8,430 nucleotides of DNA from assembly GCA_035526665.1 (NCBI GenBank), contig DATLBY010000213.1:1-8430 (forward strand), given 5' to 3'. A program made the position numbers and the translations under genes. Positions within the stretch are counted from its first letter, which is position 1; every line of letters begins with the position of its first letter. Below the pieces are notes generated by a model. That model ran no database searches. It saw only the letters and a list, made by a program, of their open reading frames with translations, and had not been told where the DNA came from. The stretch comes from DATLBY01 sp035526665. GTDB taxonomy: Bacteria > Acidobacteriota > Terriglobia > Bryobacterales > Bryobacteraceae. Of the stretch, positions 1-7,009 are shown piece by piece.

Positions 1-108
1 GTTCACGATCGCGGCTTGCCGGGAATTCAGGCTCTGTGCGAAGGAGGGCGCGAGCCATACTGCGGATAAGACGGTAAAAAGACGGAATGAGCGTTTGGCT
101 GCCGGCAC
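1..108 (-). CDS. Partial exported protein, N-terminus only (signal peptide)
   Basis: The first 36 codons of a leftward gene run open from a GTG at 106-108 to the window edge. The translation reads like a Sec signal peptide: a basic n-region (Lys5, Arg6, Arg9), a hydrophobic core at about residues 10-20, and a likely cleavage site after Ser-Phe-Ala (residues 22-24), before Gln-Ser. No ATG lies in frame between the upstream stop and this GTG. A GGAG sits only two bases before it, too close for a good ribosome site, so the start is plausible but not certain. The gene begins 24 bases after the stop of the small cysteine-motif protein at 133-474 and in the same direction, so the two are probably co-transcribed. 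The mature protein is almost entirely outside the window, so no function can be given beyond export. Confidence 0.6.
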   Translation of the reverse strand, partial: MPAAKRSFRLFTVLSAVWLAPSFAQSLNSRQAAIVN

Positions 109-132
109 CGCTCCATTATCGCCTGGAAAAGT

Positions 133-474
133 TTACCGGCCTGCCAGGAGCAGCTCCAGTTGTGTGGTTACGCAGCTGCAGGGCTGAGCTCCCGTGTAGC
201 CGCCGGCGCCGATGGTGACCGCGAAACCCGATCCATAACAGCGGGAGCAGCCCGGGTTGGGGCGGCGGATTGCAGTGGCTACCGGAATCCGGCCGGCGGC
301 TTCCCGTATGTCTAACGCGCCAGGCCGTTCCGGAAGTGCAAGCACGATGCGGCGCGCATGCTCTTCGCTGTGCGCCCAGCGCGCCAGAACCTCCGCCAAA
401 TCATGACGCTCCGACTCCGCCAGATCCTCCCGAATCTTCAACAGGCGCGCGCAGGTTGATTTTTTTGGCCTCAT
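133..474 (-). CDS. Small protein with CxxCxGxG and CxC motifs, probably zinc-binding
   Basis: This 113-residue protein is not one I can name. Its N-terminal half (about residues 8-47) is charged, rich in Leu, Glu and Arg, and looks helical. Its C-terminal part holds Cys76-x2-Cys79 followed by x-Gly-x-Gly, then Cys99-x-Cys101. That spacing resembles half of a DnaJ-type zinc finger. It also resembles the CxxCxGxG...CxC zinc motif of some phage and plasmid replication-associated small proteins. Zinc binding is inferred from the cysteine pattern only. The ATG at 472-474 is supported by a strong Shine-Dalgarno GGAGGAGG (complement of 483-490) eight bases upstream. A sigma-54-like promoter lies at 505-521. 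The gene is followed after 24 bases by a gene for an exported protein. No signal peptide or membrane segment is visible, so it is probably cytoplasmic. The coding call is fairly firm because start signals and cysteine pattern agree; the function is unknown. Confidence 0.65.
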   Translation of the reverse strand: MRPKKSTCARLLKIREDLAESERHDLAEVLARWAHSEEHARRIVLALPERPGALDIREAAGRIPVATAIRRPNPGCSRCYGSGFAVTIGAGGYTGAQPCSCVTTQLELLLAGR

Positions 475-482
475 GGGTAAGT

Positions 483-490
483 CCTCCTCC
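483..490 (-). promoter_or_regulatory. Shine-Dalgarno site of the small cysteine-motif gene
   Basis: On the minus strand this reads GGAGGAGG, eight bases before the ATG at 474. It is the best ribosome-binding sequence in the window and fixes the start of the leftward gene. Confidence 0.7.
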
Positions 491-504
491 GCTGAGAAGG
501 TTAG

Positions 505-521
505 AGCATTTTATGTGCCAA
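505..521 (-). promoter_or_regulatory. Candidate sigma-54 (-24/-12) promoter
   Basis: On the minus strand this reads TTGGCACATAAAATGCT. The sigma-54 consensus is YTGGCACG-N4-TTGCW. Here the -24 half TTGGCAC is perfect. The -12 half is ATGCT, keeping the essential GC. The distance from GG to GC is exactly the required 12 bases. Transcription would start near 494, leaving a leader of about 20 bases that contains the GGAGGAGG ribosome site. Sigma-54 regulation is known to be common in Acidobacteriota. No enhancer site for an activator protein could be identified upstream, so this rests on the core match and its placement. Confidence 0.5.
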
Positions 522-554
522 ATGTTTTATCTCCTTCGGATGCTCAACTGGAAG

Positions 555-567
555 CATAATCGTATAC
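555..567 (+). promoter_or_regulatory. Possible -10 box and GTATAC palindrome at the antitoxin start
   Basis: CATAAT at 555-560 resembles a -10 hexamer and ends seven bases before the ATG at 568, which would make the transcript nearly leaderless. The palindrome GTATAC at 562-567 touches the start codon. VapB-type antitoxins usually repress their own promoter through short palindromes there, so it could be part of an operator. No convincing -35 box and no Shine-Dalgarno sequence were seen. Confidence 0.3.
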
Positions 568-750
568 ATGAGGAGCACGCTAAATATTGACGACACCCTC
601 TTGGAACGAGCCCGGAAAGCAACAGGCATTCAGGAGAAGACTGCTCTGGTTAGGGCGGGGCTGGAGGCCCTGATTGCGCGTGAGGCAGGCAAGCGCCTAG
701 CGCGACTGGGCGGCACTCAGCCCAACCTCGCCGGCATCCCTCGGCGCTGA
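568..750 (+). CDS. VapB-family type II antitoxin, without adjacent toxin
   Basis: This 60-residue protein matches the small VapB antitoxin family (PF09957 type). It opens with a strand-and-helix pattern (Arg-Ser-Thr-Leu-Asn-Ile-Asp-Asp) typical of a ribbon-helix-helix DNA-binding region. It continues with a Thr-Gly-Ile-x-Glu-Lys-Thr-Ala-Leu-Val-Arg stretch, an Ala-Leu-Ile-Ala-Arg-Glu helix, and ends in Leu-Gly-Gly-Thr-Gln-Pro and Ile-Pro-Arg-Arg. That tail is characteristic of the family and normally wraps the VapC PIN-domain ribonuclease. Family members bind DNA as dimers and repress their own operon. The length is normal. The oddity is context: vapC normally follows immediately or overlaps the stop, but here only 85 bases remain before the convergent receptor gene, and no PIN-domain frame is present on either strand. 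It may be an orphan left by toxin loss, or may act on a toxin elsewhere. Confidence 0.8.
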   Translation: MRSTLNIDDTLLERARKATGIQEKTALVRAGLEALIAREAGKRLARLGGTQPNLAGIPRR

Positions 751-835
751 CTTGGTGGGCTCGTGGAAACGTAGTCCTCGGCGCCAGAATCCGCAATCCT
801 CGCTTCAGCTTTTTCTCGCAGGGCCCTTTGTAGGC

Positions 836-3800
836 TTAAAAACTCAATTTCAGCGCGAAACGGAACTGCCGCTCGGTGGCCTGGGCGCCCGTCACTTCCG
901 TGTAACCGCCCAAATTGGTGATTACTCCGTTCACGCGCGTCGCCGACGTTACCATGGCTCCCGGATTGTTGAAAGCTGGAGTATTGGTCACGTTGAACGA
1001 CTCCGCGCGGAACTGCATTCGGAAGCGTTCACTCAGGTCGAAGTTCCGGAAGATACTGGCATCCAGATTCATCAGGCCGGGACCTCGCAGGATGTTGCGG
1101 CCGGAGTTGCCGAAGCGGGGAGCAGTGACAGGCGCAAAGGCGTTTGGGTCAAAGTAACTGGACCCGCGTCCGATTCCTCCGGGTATGGCCACCGTGGGAA
1201 GAACCTGGTCCGCCGTCTGGGTATTACCGGGGGCATCCACGGAAGTCCCGGCACTCGTGACAGTGAATGGCGTGCCTGTGAGGGCGCTGAAAAGCCAGTT
1301 GGCCTGCCAGCCGCCCACCAGAAGCGAGGACAGCCTGCTGCTGGCAAACTTCTTGCCCCGGCCCAACGGCAACTCGTAGGCGCCGTAAAGCTGGAAGTTG
1401 TGCGTGCGATCGAAGCCCGCCACCGCGCGATTGCGCGCATACATCGGTACCCAGTTCCAGGTCAGGCCGCTATCGTTGTTGTCGGCATAGTTGATGGATT
1501 TCGACCAGGTGTAGGCGACGCCCACCGAACTACCGGCGCCCAGCCGTTTCGTGCCCTGAACCTGAAGCGAATTGTAATTCGCCGTATTGAACGGCGCCAT
1601 GGATCGTATATCCGCTGTCCGGCCGGTACGCGCAAAAAGAGCGCGGCCGGCGGTGCCTCCGCCCGGCGAGCCGGCATTCAGGTTGAGATTGGCAGTCTGG
1701 CGGATGGCGCGTGAGCCCACGTAGGCCGCCTGCACGCTGCCGCCCGAGCCGATTTCCCTCTGGATAGTGAAGTTGAAAGATTCGATATACCCGCGATTGT
1801 AGAGCTGTGGGAATGTCTGTGTTCCGACATTCTTCGGAAGGTCAATGATGCCTTGGCTCAGATCCGGAACAGGAATTGCCGGGATCCCGGTCCGGAGAGT
1901 TCCGGCAGGTTGAAAAGAATTGACCGGGCTGACCTGCAGCGAGATAACCGCAGGGTAGGCATCGCGCAGATAACGAAACGAGTTGGGATCGATGCTGATG
2001 CCGAAGCCGGCGCGGACGACGGTCTTCTCCATCACGCGATAGGCAAATCCTATGCGTGGAGCAATTTGACCTACACCGACATCGATGCCGGTATCGGTGG
2101 GTACGCTACCCAGACCGCCGGCCAGGACCTTGTCGAGGTCAAGATCGTACCGCTCCCCGCCGCGATGATCACGCGTCGCGAATGGGTAGTATTCATAGCG
2201 CATGCCGTAGCTGATGGTGAGCTTGCGGGTGATCTGCCACTGATCGCGCGCGTAAATTCCCCAGCTCGGCATCCGGACTGCATCGGGGTTCAGAAACTGG
2301 AGATCCTTGCCCAAGCCATCCGCCTGGCCTAGAAGAAATTCAGCGAAGGAGTTGTTCAGATTCGGCGCCGTGCCGCCACGCAATGCCGTGATGCCTCCAC
2401 CCGCGAAACTGAACCCGCCGCGCGGACCATAAGCGGTCTGCGGTTGGAAATGATTGATGGTGTAGTAGCTGTACTCGCCACCGAAGCGGAATGCATGCGC
2501 CCCTTTGGTCCAGCCCATATTCCCGGCTTCGACGAATTGCTGGTCGCGGAACAGAAATGGATTGGACACGTTCGGATTTCCAATCGAGGAGAAACCGCCG
2601 GTAATAAAGGTAAACCTGGGATAGCCTCCCTGCAGGCGATCTCCGCCATTCGTTCCGGGAATATTCAGTACATCGAGCCCGTAGTTCTTGTCGATATCGA
2701 CGTTTTCGGCTCCCAGGCGCTGCCGGGTAAAGCCGATGTTGCCGTCGAGCAGAATGGAGGGAGATAACGTGTAGGTACCGCCGATGGCGGCGCTCTGGAT
2801 GCGTCCCGGAGCTGTCCCCGGCTGGCCGCCATTGAGTGCATCGCCGCCCGCAGGACCCAGCGACGGCGGATCGAACAAATTGCTTGGCGAGAAGCTGTAG
2901 CGCCCAAACATCGCCAGGTTCGAAGTCGCATTGTAGTTAATCTTCAGGTCGGAATTATCGCGGTTAAATTTGTACACGTCGCTGGAGAAATAGTTGTTCG
3001 TTGTGCCCGCCAGATTCGGCTGCGGAATCAAGGCGATCATCTTGAGGGCGGCTGGATCGAACCGGTTGGAAGGAATGCGGTTGTCGGGAAATACGGAGCG
3101 GCCGGAACCATCCAGAGCGCCGGTAGCCGGATCATAAATGTTGACGCCCGTGCCACCGAAGTCTCCCGCACGAAGCGCCGCATTGGGAACCGTTCGCAGC
3201 GCGGAGGCGTACTGCCGGCGCACGGTGCGCTCCCAGTCGAAGAAAAAAAACAGCTTGTTCCTCTTGATAGGCCCGCCAATGGTGCCACCCGCCTGGTTCA
3301 GCAGATTCTTAGGAAGCCCGGAACCCAGGAAGAAGAAGTTTCGGGCCCGCAGCGCGCTGTTGGTATGAAACCAATGGGCGCTGCCGTGAAAGTCGTTGCT
3401 GCCGGACTTGATCGATACGTTAATCGCGGAGCCACCAGCCATCCCCTGCTCGGCGTCAAAGCTGTTGCTGACCACGTTGACGGTCTCGACAGCCTCTGCC
3501 GGCGGAACATAGGCGACAATGTGGGGCAACCAGGGATAGCTGACGGTAGCTCCGTCGAGCCGCGTGTTGTTATTCGAGTAAGAGACGCCGTTCACGTTCG
3601 TGCCCATGGCCCGCTGGGGGTTGCCCGCATCCGAGTGCAGCTCGGTAGGAGGGCTGAAGCCGGGAATGATCTTATAGAGGTTCTGAAAGTTTCGGCCGCC
3701 GCCAAGCGGAAGGCTGGTGATTTGGGCCTGCGTAATTTGCGAATTCACATCGGCACGATCCGTCTGCAGTACGGTCGCGGATGCGCCAACGGTAATGGTT

Positions 3801-4153
3801 TCATTCACTTGCGCAACCTGGAGCCGGGCATCCACACGGCGGATGGTGTTGGCTCTGATCTCTACACCCTTCTCGATCACGGTGCCGAAGGAGGGGGCGG
3901 AGATCGTGATCGCGTACGTCCCCGGCTGCAGGTCGTTGAACAGATAGGCGCCGCGTTCGTCGGTGGTGGCCTGTTTCTTCTGTCCGGTACCGGTGTTCAG
4001 TGCCTCCACTTGCGCCGCCGGTAGAGCGCCTCCGGTGGAATCCGCGATGTTGCCCGTCAACGAGCCGTAAAGAACCTGCGCTTGAATGGAGACGACGGAG
4101 CTAAGGAGCGCAGCGGCGGCAAATAGAACACGAGATGCGGCTTGGCACTTCAT
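836..4153 (-). CDS. Oar-like TonB-dependent outer-membrane receptor with carboxypeptidase-regulatory-like N-domain
   Basis: This 1105-residue protein belongs to the very large Acidobacteriota family of Oar-like TonB-dependent receptors. Residues 1-26 form a Sec signal peptide ending Ile-Gln-Ala-Gln. Residues 28-111 look like a carboxypeptidase-regulatory-like beta-sandwich (Gly-x-Leu-Thr-Gly near 30-34, Asp-Glu-Arg-Gly-Ala-Tyr at 65-70, Leu-Gln-Pro-Gly-Thr-Tyr at 75-80). Glu-Thr-Ile-Thr-Val at 118-122 could be a TonB-box-like segment leading into the plug. The rest is a beta-barrel with alternating aromatic strands, ending in a strand near Lys-Leu-Ser-Phe with the terminal Phe typical of outer-membrane barrels. 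An Arg-Gly-Pro-Gly-Leu-Met-Asn-Leu-Asp motif and a Phe-Arg-Ala-Glu-Ser-Phe-Asn motif near the C-terminus are family hallmarks. Length is in the usual range of about 1000-1200 residues. The substrate is unknown; relatives are thought to move large organic substrates such as oligosaccharides. The start has a ribosome site seven bases upstream and the frame is intact. The gene is divergent from the kinase. Confidence 0.92.
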   Translation of the reverse strand: MKCQAASRVLFAAAALLSSVVSIQAQVLYGSLTGNIADSTGGALPAAQVEALNTGTGQKKQATTDERGAYLFNDLQPGTYAITISAPSFGTVIEKGVEIRANTIRRVDARLQVAQVNETITVGASATVLQTDRADVNSQITQAQITSLPLGGGRNFQNLYKIIPGFSPPTELHSDAGNPQRAMGTNVNGVSYSNNNTRLDGATVSYPWLPHIVAYVPPAEAVETVNVVSNSFDAEQGMAGGSAINVSIKSGSNDFHGSAHWFHTNSALRARNFFFLGSGLPKNLLNQAGGTIGGPIKRNKLFFFFDWERTVRRQYASALRTVPNAALRAGDFGGTGVNIYDPATGALDGSGRSVFPDNRIPSNRFDPAALKMIALIPQPNLAGTTNNYFSSDVYKFNRDNSDLKINYNATSNLAMFGRYSFSPSNLFDPPSLGPAGGDALNGGQPGTAPGRIQSAAIGGTYTLSPSILLDGNIGFTRQRLGAENVDIDKNYGLDVLNIPGTNGGDRLQGGYPRFTFITGGFSSIGNPNVSNPFLFRDQQFVEAGNMGWTKGAHAFRFGGEYSYYTINHFQPQTAYGPRGGFSFAGGGITALRGGTAPNLNNSFAEFLLGQADGLGKDLQFLNPDAVRMPSWGIYARDQWQITRKLTISYGMRYEYYPFATRDHRGGERYDLDLDKVLAGGLGSVPTDTGIDVGVGQIAPRIGFAYRVMEKTVVRAGFGISIDPNSFRYLRDAYPAVISLQVSPVNSFQPAGTLRTGIPAIPVPDLSQGIIDLPKNVGTQTFPQLYNRGYIESFNFTIQREIGSGGSVQAAYVGSRAIRQTANLNLNAGSPGGGTAGRALFARTGRTADIRSMAPFNTANYNSLQVQGTKRLGAGSSVGVAYTWSKSINYADNNDSGLTWNWVPMYARNRAVAGFDRTHNFQLYGAYELPLGRGKKFASSRLSSLLVGGWQANWLFSALTGTPFTVTSAGTSVDAPGNTQTADQVLPTVAIPGGIGRGSSYFDPNAFAPVTAPRFGNSGRNILRGPGLMNLDASIFRNFDLSERFRMQFRAESFNVTNTPAFNNPGAMVTSATRVNGVITNLGGYTEVTGAQATERQFRFALKLSF

Positions 4154-4160
4154 CCTGAAA

Positions 4161-4166
4161 CCCCCT
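4161..4166 (-). promoter_or_regulatory. Shine-Dalgarno site of the receptor gene
   Basis: The minus strand reads AGGGGG here, seven bases before the ATG at 4153, supporting that start. Further upstream an AT-rich TATATGCT (complement of 4180-4187) could hold the -10 region of the receptor promoter, but no matching -35 hexamer was found. Confidence 0.5.
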
Positions 4167-4227
4167 GTTGGTGTTGTCTAGCATATATCCTCCCAAAGTT
4201 TTAAACCACCCGAGGGCCCGCAAGCGA

Positions 4228-4233
4228 TACAAT
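4228..4233 (+). promoter_or_regulatory. Candidate -10 box of the kinase gene, leaderless arrangement
   Basis: TACAAT matches the sigma-70 -10 consensus at five of six positions. It ends six bases before the GTG at 4240, so transcription would start at or next to the start codon. No good -35 hexamer lies at the usual spacing and there is no Shine-Dalgarno sequence before the GTG. This position also argues against using the TTG at 4168, which would put the promoter inside the coding region. Confidence 0.4.
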
Positions 4234-4239
4234 CTGCGC

Positions 4240-6906
4240 GTGGGTCCGGGAAGCCGGTTAGGAAACTACGAGATTCTTTCCCCGCTGGGTTCCGGTGGGA
4301 TGGGCGAGGTCTGGAAGGCTCGTGATCCGAAGCTGGGGCGCTCAGTCGCAATCAAAGTTTTGAAGGAGACTCAGGGCGCCGAGCACCTACATCGCCTGGT
4401 GCAGGAGGCACGGACATCAGCCCGGCTAAACCACCCCAACATCGTAACCATTCATGAAATCGGCGAACACGACGGATCTGTCTACGTCGTGATGGAGTGG
4501 ATTGAAGGGCAGCCGCTAAGTCATCGCATTCCGCGAGCTGGTCTTCCTGTGGAAGAAGCCGTCCGATTTGCCATCGCAATCGCCCGCGCCTTGGAGGCGG
4601 CGCATAAAGCAGGCGTAGTGCACCGCGATTTGAAGCCGTCGAACGTGATGATAACGCCGTCAGGCGACGCCAAGCTGCTCGACTTTGGGTTGGCCAAAAT
4701 CGTGCGTGGATCCACGACTGTGCTCGGGGCCGAGGAAACACAATCCACGGCATCCTATGCTGTCACTGAACAGGGGCAGATCCTGGGAACAGTCGCCTAT
4801 ATGTCACCGGAACAGGCGCAAGGCAAGACATTGGATGCGCGCAGCGATCTGTTCAGCTTCGGAACTCTGTTTTACGAAATGCTGACGGGGCGTCCGCCAT
4901 TTATAGGCGAGAATCCATTATCCATTCTTGCGGCGATCCTGCACCAGGAGCCAAAGCCCCCCGGCCAGACAAGCGGACGTACGCTCCCGGATGAAGCCGA
5001 GCGTATCGTACTGCGATGTTTACGCAAAGATCCGGAGCGCCGCTTCCAATCGGCATCCGATCTCCGCGGGACATTGGAGGATCTGCGAGATGCTCTCGAC
5101 AGCGGAAAGCTGCATGCCGCATTACCGGGCTCGCGAAATTGGTTGCGCATTGTAGTGGGGGCTCTGGTTCTGACCGGTTTGGCGGCGGGTGGCGGATGGT
5201 GGCTCACCGGATGGAAGAAGGCGGCTCCCGTTCAGTCTTACAGGCAATTGACGTACGATCCCGGCATAGCGGCCAGCGCCGCCATTTCACCTGATGGAAA
5301 ACTCCTCGCGTTCGCATCGGATCGCGCGGAACCCGGCAACCTGGATATCTGGATGAGGCAGCTGGCCGGGGGCGCGCTGGTCCGCTTGACCTCACAACCC
5401 GGCCTGGAGATCAACCCGCAATTTTCGCCGGACGGCACGTCACTTTATTATCTAACCGGCGATGCCAGCATTCATGAAATACCCGCTTTGGGCGGCCCCT
5501 CGCGCAAGTTGGTCGAGAATGCAGGGCCGTTCTCAGTTTCCAGCCGCGGGGAAATTGCTTTTGTACGGTATGCGCCTGGCACACGGAGCGGCCCTGTCGT
5601 GATCGTGGGGGCCTCCGGTGGCGCGCCCGAAGCATGGCAGCCGTCGTGCAAAGCGCTGACGCGCCCCGGTTGGTCGCCTGACGGGACAAGGCTATTTCTG
5701 TGGGGCGACTGCGGCGAGAAATTACGGGGCTGGATGCAAGGGCCGCGCCAGGGCGGCGTTGTGAAACTTGAGTTAGCCATGCATGGATTCAGTCCTCCCG
5801 GCGCTGCCCCGTCTGCGTTTCGTCTGACGCGCGGCGGCCAGGGTGTGTTGTTCCCGGCTGGAAACCGCGGTGAGTTCCACCTCATGAAGTCCGATCTAAA
5901 GTCTGCTCCGGTCCCGCTGGCAGGGGGTGGTGACGCGCAGATGTGGCCCACGGTTTCGGTGGACGGGACAGTGGTATTCACGCAAACGGAGTCGTCGAAC
6001 ACAGTCAAAAGTATCGCCATCGACAAAGCGGGTCTACCGTCGAGAGGCGATCCCCAGAACCAGGCGGCAGCGATCGGCCACTTCGCCGTCTCGCGCAACG
6101 GCAAGACTTTGGTTTACGGCCGTCTCACCGGGCAGACGGCCGGAGAACTCGTGGTTCGCAATCTGGAGACGGGCGTCGAAAACGTCTTCGCCTCCCATCA
6201 GCTTCTGGGTGTGCATTTTGGTTCACTTTGGCCGCAGGCATCTCCGGATGGCAAGCAACTCTTCTATCGGGTGGTGGGCGCCGAAGGTGGTCATTATTTG
6301 CTCCATACGGATACGGGTGAGGTCCGTCGGATCGCCAACATGAAGGAGTTTCAACTCGGCAGCGACTGGTCAGCCGACGGCAAGCGGGTAGTTGGCGAGT
6401 GCCCTCCGCCCGACTATTCCCTATGCGAGATCGACGTGAGTTCAGCAAAAGTAAGAAGGCTGGCTGTGGCGAAAAACGAGCAACTGTTGTATCCGAGCTG
6501 GTCGTGGGATCAACGCACGCTTGTCTTCATGCGACGCTCTGCTCCGGGCGCGACGGCTATCTGGATGGCCCCGGTGCGCCCCGACGGAACGGCAGCCCAG
6601 GAGCGGGATTGGATAGAGGTAGCGCCCCCAGCCAGCGACAATGCCCGCCCGCGATTCAGTTCAGACGGTCAAATGGTGTATTACGTAACACTCCGGGCGG
6701 GACAGCGAATGCTGGTAGCGCAGAGGCTCGACAAACAGACACACCGGCCTACAGGAGAACCGGTACCGCTGGTTCGGACTACTGTGGAGATCCCGGCGGT
6801 GAGCGGGGGGGCGGGTCCGTATCCCCTGATCGTGGCAACGCGCGACCGCGTCTATTACAGCACGATTGGCATTCGCGGAAATTTATGGACAACCAAACTG
6901 GAATGA
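4240..6906 (+). CDS. Transmembrane Ser/Thr protein kinase with PD40 beta-propeller sensor domain
   Basis: With the GTG start chosen here the protein has 888 residues. Residues 10-284 form a Hanks-type kinase domain that looks active: glycine loop Gly17-x-Gly-Gly-Met-Gly22, Val-Ala-Ile-Lys39, helix-C Glu56, His-Arg-Asp130-Leu-Lys-Pro-Ser-Asn, Asp148-Phe-Gly, and Ser-Pro-Glu191. The activation segment (about 153-183) is long and rich in Ser and Thr, offering autophosphorylation sites. A single membrane segment at about 302-322 is followed by Lys-Lys, so the C-terminal part should be extracytoplasmic. That part (about 330-888) contains repeated S-x-D-G turns near residues 350, 396, 479, 572, 668, 711 and 807, plus weaker ones near 618 and 755. 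This is the PD40/TolB-type propeller pattern. The frame is open from TTG 4168, which would add 24 residues. I prefer GTG 4240 because family members begin a few residues before Leu-Gly-x-Tyr-Glu-Ile. Targets and ligand are unknown. Confidence 0.92.
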   Translation: MGPGSRLGNYEILSPLGSGGMGEVWKARDPKLGRSVAIKVLKETQGAEHLHRLVQEARTSARLNHPNIVTIHEIGEHDGSVYVVMEWIEGQPLSHRIPRAGLPVEEAVRFAIAIARALEAAHKAGVVHRDLKPSNVMITPSGDAKLLDFGLAKIVRGSTTVLGAEETQSTASYAVTEQGQILGTVAYMSPEQAQGKTLDARSDLFSFGTLFYEMLTGRPPFIGENPLSILAAILHQEPKPPGQTSGRTLPDEAERIVLRCLRKDPERRFQSASDLRGTLEDLRDALDSGKLHAALPGSRNWLRIVVGALVLTGLAAGGGWWLTGWKKAAPVQSYRQLTYDPGIAASAAISPDGKLLAFASDRAEPGNLDIWMRQLAGGALVRLTSQPGLEINPQFSPDGTSLYYLTGDASIHEIPALGGPSRKLVENAGPFSVSSRGEIAFVRYAPGTRSGPVVIVGASGGAPEAWQPSCKALTRPGWSPDGTRLFLWGDCGEKLRGWMQGPRQGGVVKLELAMHGFSPPGAAPSAFRLTRGGQGVLFPAGNRGEFHLMKSDLKSAPVPLAGGGDAQMWPTVSVDGTVVFTQTESSNTVKSIAIDKAGLPSRGDPQNQAAAIGHFAVSRNGKTLVYGRLTGQTAGELVVRNLETGVENVFASHQLLGVHFGSLWPQASPDGKQLFYRVVGAEGGHYLLHTDTGEVRRIANMKEFQLGSDWSADGKRVVGECPPPDYSLCEIDVSSAKVRRLAVAKNEQLLYPSWSWDQRTLVFMRRSAPGATAIWMAPVRPDGTAAQERDWIEVAPPASDNARPRFSSDGQMVYYVTLRAGQRMLVAQRLDKQTHRPTGEPVPLVRTTVEIPAVSGGAGPYPLIVATRDRVYYSTIGIRGNLWTTKLE

Positions 6907-6937
6907 ATTTAGGGGAGGGCGGCTTGTAACCCGGAAG

Positions 6938-6982
6938 GCCGATGGGCAATCGGCGGCAGGGTAGCAACCTGCCTCACGGCAG
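6938..6982 (+). other. Overlapping hairpins between kinase and cyclophilin genes
   Basis: Three stems can be drawn in this spacer. GCCGAT 6938-6943 pairs with ATCGGC 6949-6954. GGCAGG 6955-6960 pairs with CCTGCC 6968-6973. CTGCC 6969-6973 can instead pair with GGCAG 6978-6982, so the second and third exclude each other. No run of T follows any stem, so a standard intrinsic terminator is not supported. It might end the kinase transcript, or act as a leader control element if transcription of the next gene begins upstream. I recognise no known riboswitch. Confidence 0.35.
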
Positions 6983-6991
6983 CCCGTGCGC

Positions 6992-6997
6992 TAAGAT
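6992..6997 (+). promoter_or_regulatory. Possible -10 box of the cyclophilin gene
   Basis: TAAGAT resembles a -10 hexamer and lies 12 bases before the ATG at 7010, which would give a leader of only about five bases. There is no clear -35 hexamer at the usual spacing and no Shine-Dalgarno sequence before the ATG, so this is a weak call. Confidence 0.3.
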
Positions 6998-7009
6998 CGG
7001 ATTGCCTCC

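Noticed and set aside
109..120. ATG at 118 as start of the left-edge gene
   Set aside because: That frame reaches a stop after about 30 codons with no signal-peptide character, whereas the GTG frame stays open and encodes a clear signal peptide.
270..590. 106-codon rightward open frame across the divergent spacer
   Set aside because: It overlaps the cysteine-motif gene antisense and runs into the antitoxin start; no start signals or homology pattern.
751..835. Bidirectional terminator between the antitoxin and receptor genes
   Set aside because: An AGGGCCCT palindrome (820-827) and short T or A runs are present, but no stem of useful length is followed by a T tract on either strand.
752..1714. 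320-codon rightward open frame from a TTG
   Set aside because: It lies almost entirely antisense to the 3' part of the receptor gene, has no recognisable domain, and is Arg/Gly/Ala-rich as expected for a shadow frame in GC-rich DNA.
3365..4024. 219-codon rightward open frame
   Set aside because: It is antisense to the plug and N-terminal domains of the receptor, which are convincingly coding on the other strand; no start signals or family match.
4168..4239. 24-codon N-terminal extension of the kinase from TTG 4168
   Set aside because: There is no ribosome site before the TTG, the extension covers a -10-like box and the receptor's upstream region, and kinases of this type begin just before the Leu-Gly-x-Tyr-Glu-Ile motif.
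5472..6104. 210-codon leftward open frame
   Set aside because: It is antisense to the propeller part of the kinase gene, whose repeated S-x-D-G pattern shows which strand is coding.
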